Assembly (NCBI GenBank): GCA_017540605.1 | Contig: JAFYAS010000012.1 | Location: forward strand, 1-42,567 | Source of the DNA: Lachnospiraceae bacterium | GTDB taxonomy: Bacteria; Bacillota; Clostridia; Lachnospirales; Lachnospiraceae | Direction of reading: 5' to 3' | Length of the DNA: 42,567 nt | Shown: in pieces, positions 42,548-42,567 of the stretch | Layout: every line of letters starts with the position of its first letter | Position numbering within the stretch: position 1 is the stretch's first letter | The notes under the pieces: model-generated | Databases searched by the model: none | Told to the model about the DNA's origin: nothing | What the model saw: the letters and a program-made list of their open reading frames with translations, nothing else | Position numbers and translations under genes: made by a program

Positions 42548-42567
42548 ATGGCAACACGAACTGAAAC
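42548..42567 (+). CDS. Start of a gene cut by the window end
   Basis: ATG at 42548 preceded by AGGAGG with eight bases between. Only MATRTE and part of one codon are visible, so no product can be named. Confidence 0.6.

Overview
The window reads as a chromosomal segment of a low-GC (about 40% by eye) clostridial Firmicute, most likely a member of the Lachnospiraceae. The supporting evidence is a glnA followed by an ANTAR regulator, a dapF-dapL diaminopimelate branch, gatCAB, a RelQ-type alarmone synthetase, AAGGAGG-type ribosome binding sites, many extended -10 sigma-A promoters, and a DUF1292 protein. Genus-level assignment is not possible from the sequence alone. All genes except one (a PilZ protein) lie on the + strand, and most transcription units can be bracketed by a visible promoter and intrinsic terminator.

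Layout. 1-780 is gene-free. It holds three 88-bp tandem units, each carrying a tRNA-3'-end-like segment followed by a terminator hairpin, then an IS-end-like pair of direct repeats, then the promoter and leader of rpsF-ssb-rpsR (783-1811). Next come glnA and a nitR-like ANTAR gene with a candidate ANTAR RNA hairpin in front of it, then dapF-dapL, and a MATE exporter. 7685-9816 has two small unknown proteins and an ABC-F ATPase. 9821-13101 is gatCAB. 13288-18143 holds a lipoprotein, the convergent PilZ gene, and a very large (about 1213 aa) helical charged protein of unknown function. 18269-21443 has a HAD phosphatase, purB, a DUF1292 protein and a second related lipoprotein. A 213-bp MITE-like palindromic element sits at about 21504-21716, directly before an AI-2E-superfamily permease. 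22916-27880 is a lysC / phosphoesterase / L,D-transpeptidase / PNP run. 27949-31679 is relQ / rsmF-like / membrane protein / RluA-like. Then come a FIST-GGDEF protein and secG-rnr-smpB.

Between smpB and its RNA partner ssrA (41779-42121) lies a compact four-gene operon (36627-41097): a polytopic acyltransferase-like membrane protein, an AMP-forming acyl ligase, an acyl carrier protein, and an Lnt-like membrane nitrilase. I consider this the best candidate for an undescribed system: an ACP-fed surface or lipoprotein acylation pathway in a Gram-positive, logically similar to dlt but built from different parts.

The right end carries ssrA (predicted tag ADEKLALAA), an imperfect tandem repeat, tRNA-Leu(CAA), a long near-perfect inverted repeat that includes the tRNA 3' end, a palindromic operator-like site, and the start of another gene that runs off the window. 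Start codons were moved from the longest-ORF position wherever a ribosome binding site clearly favoured another codon.
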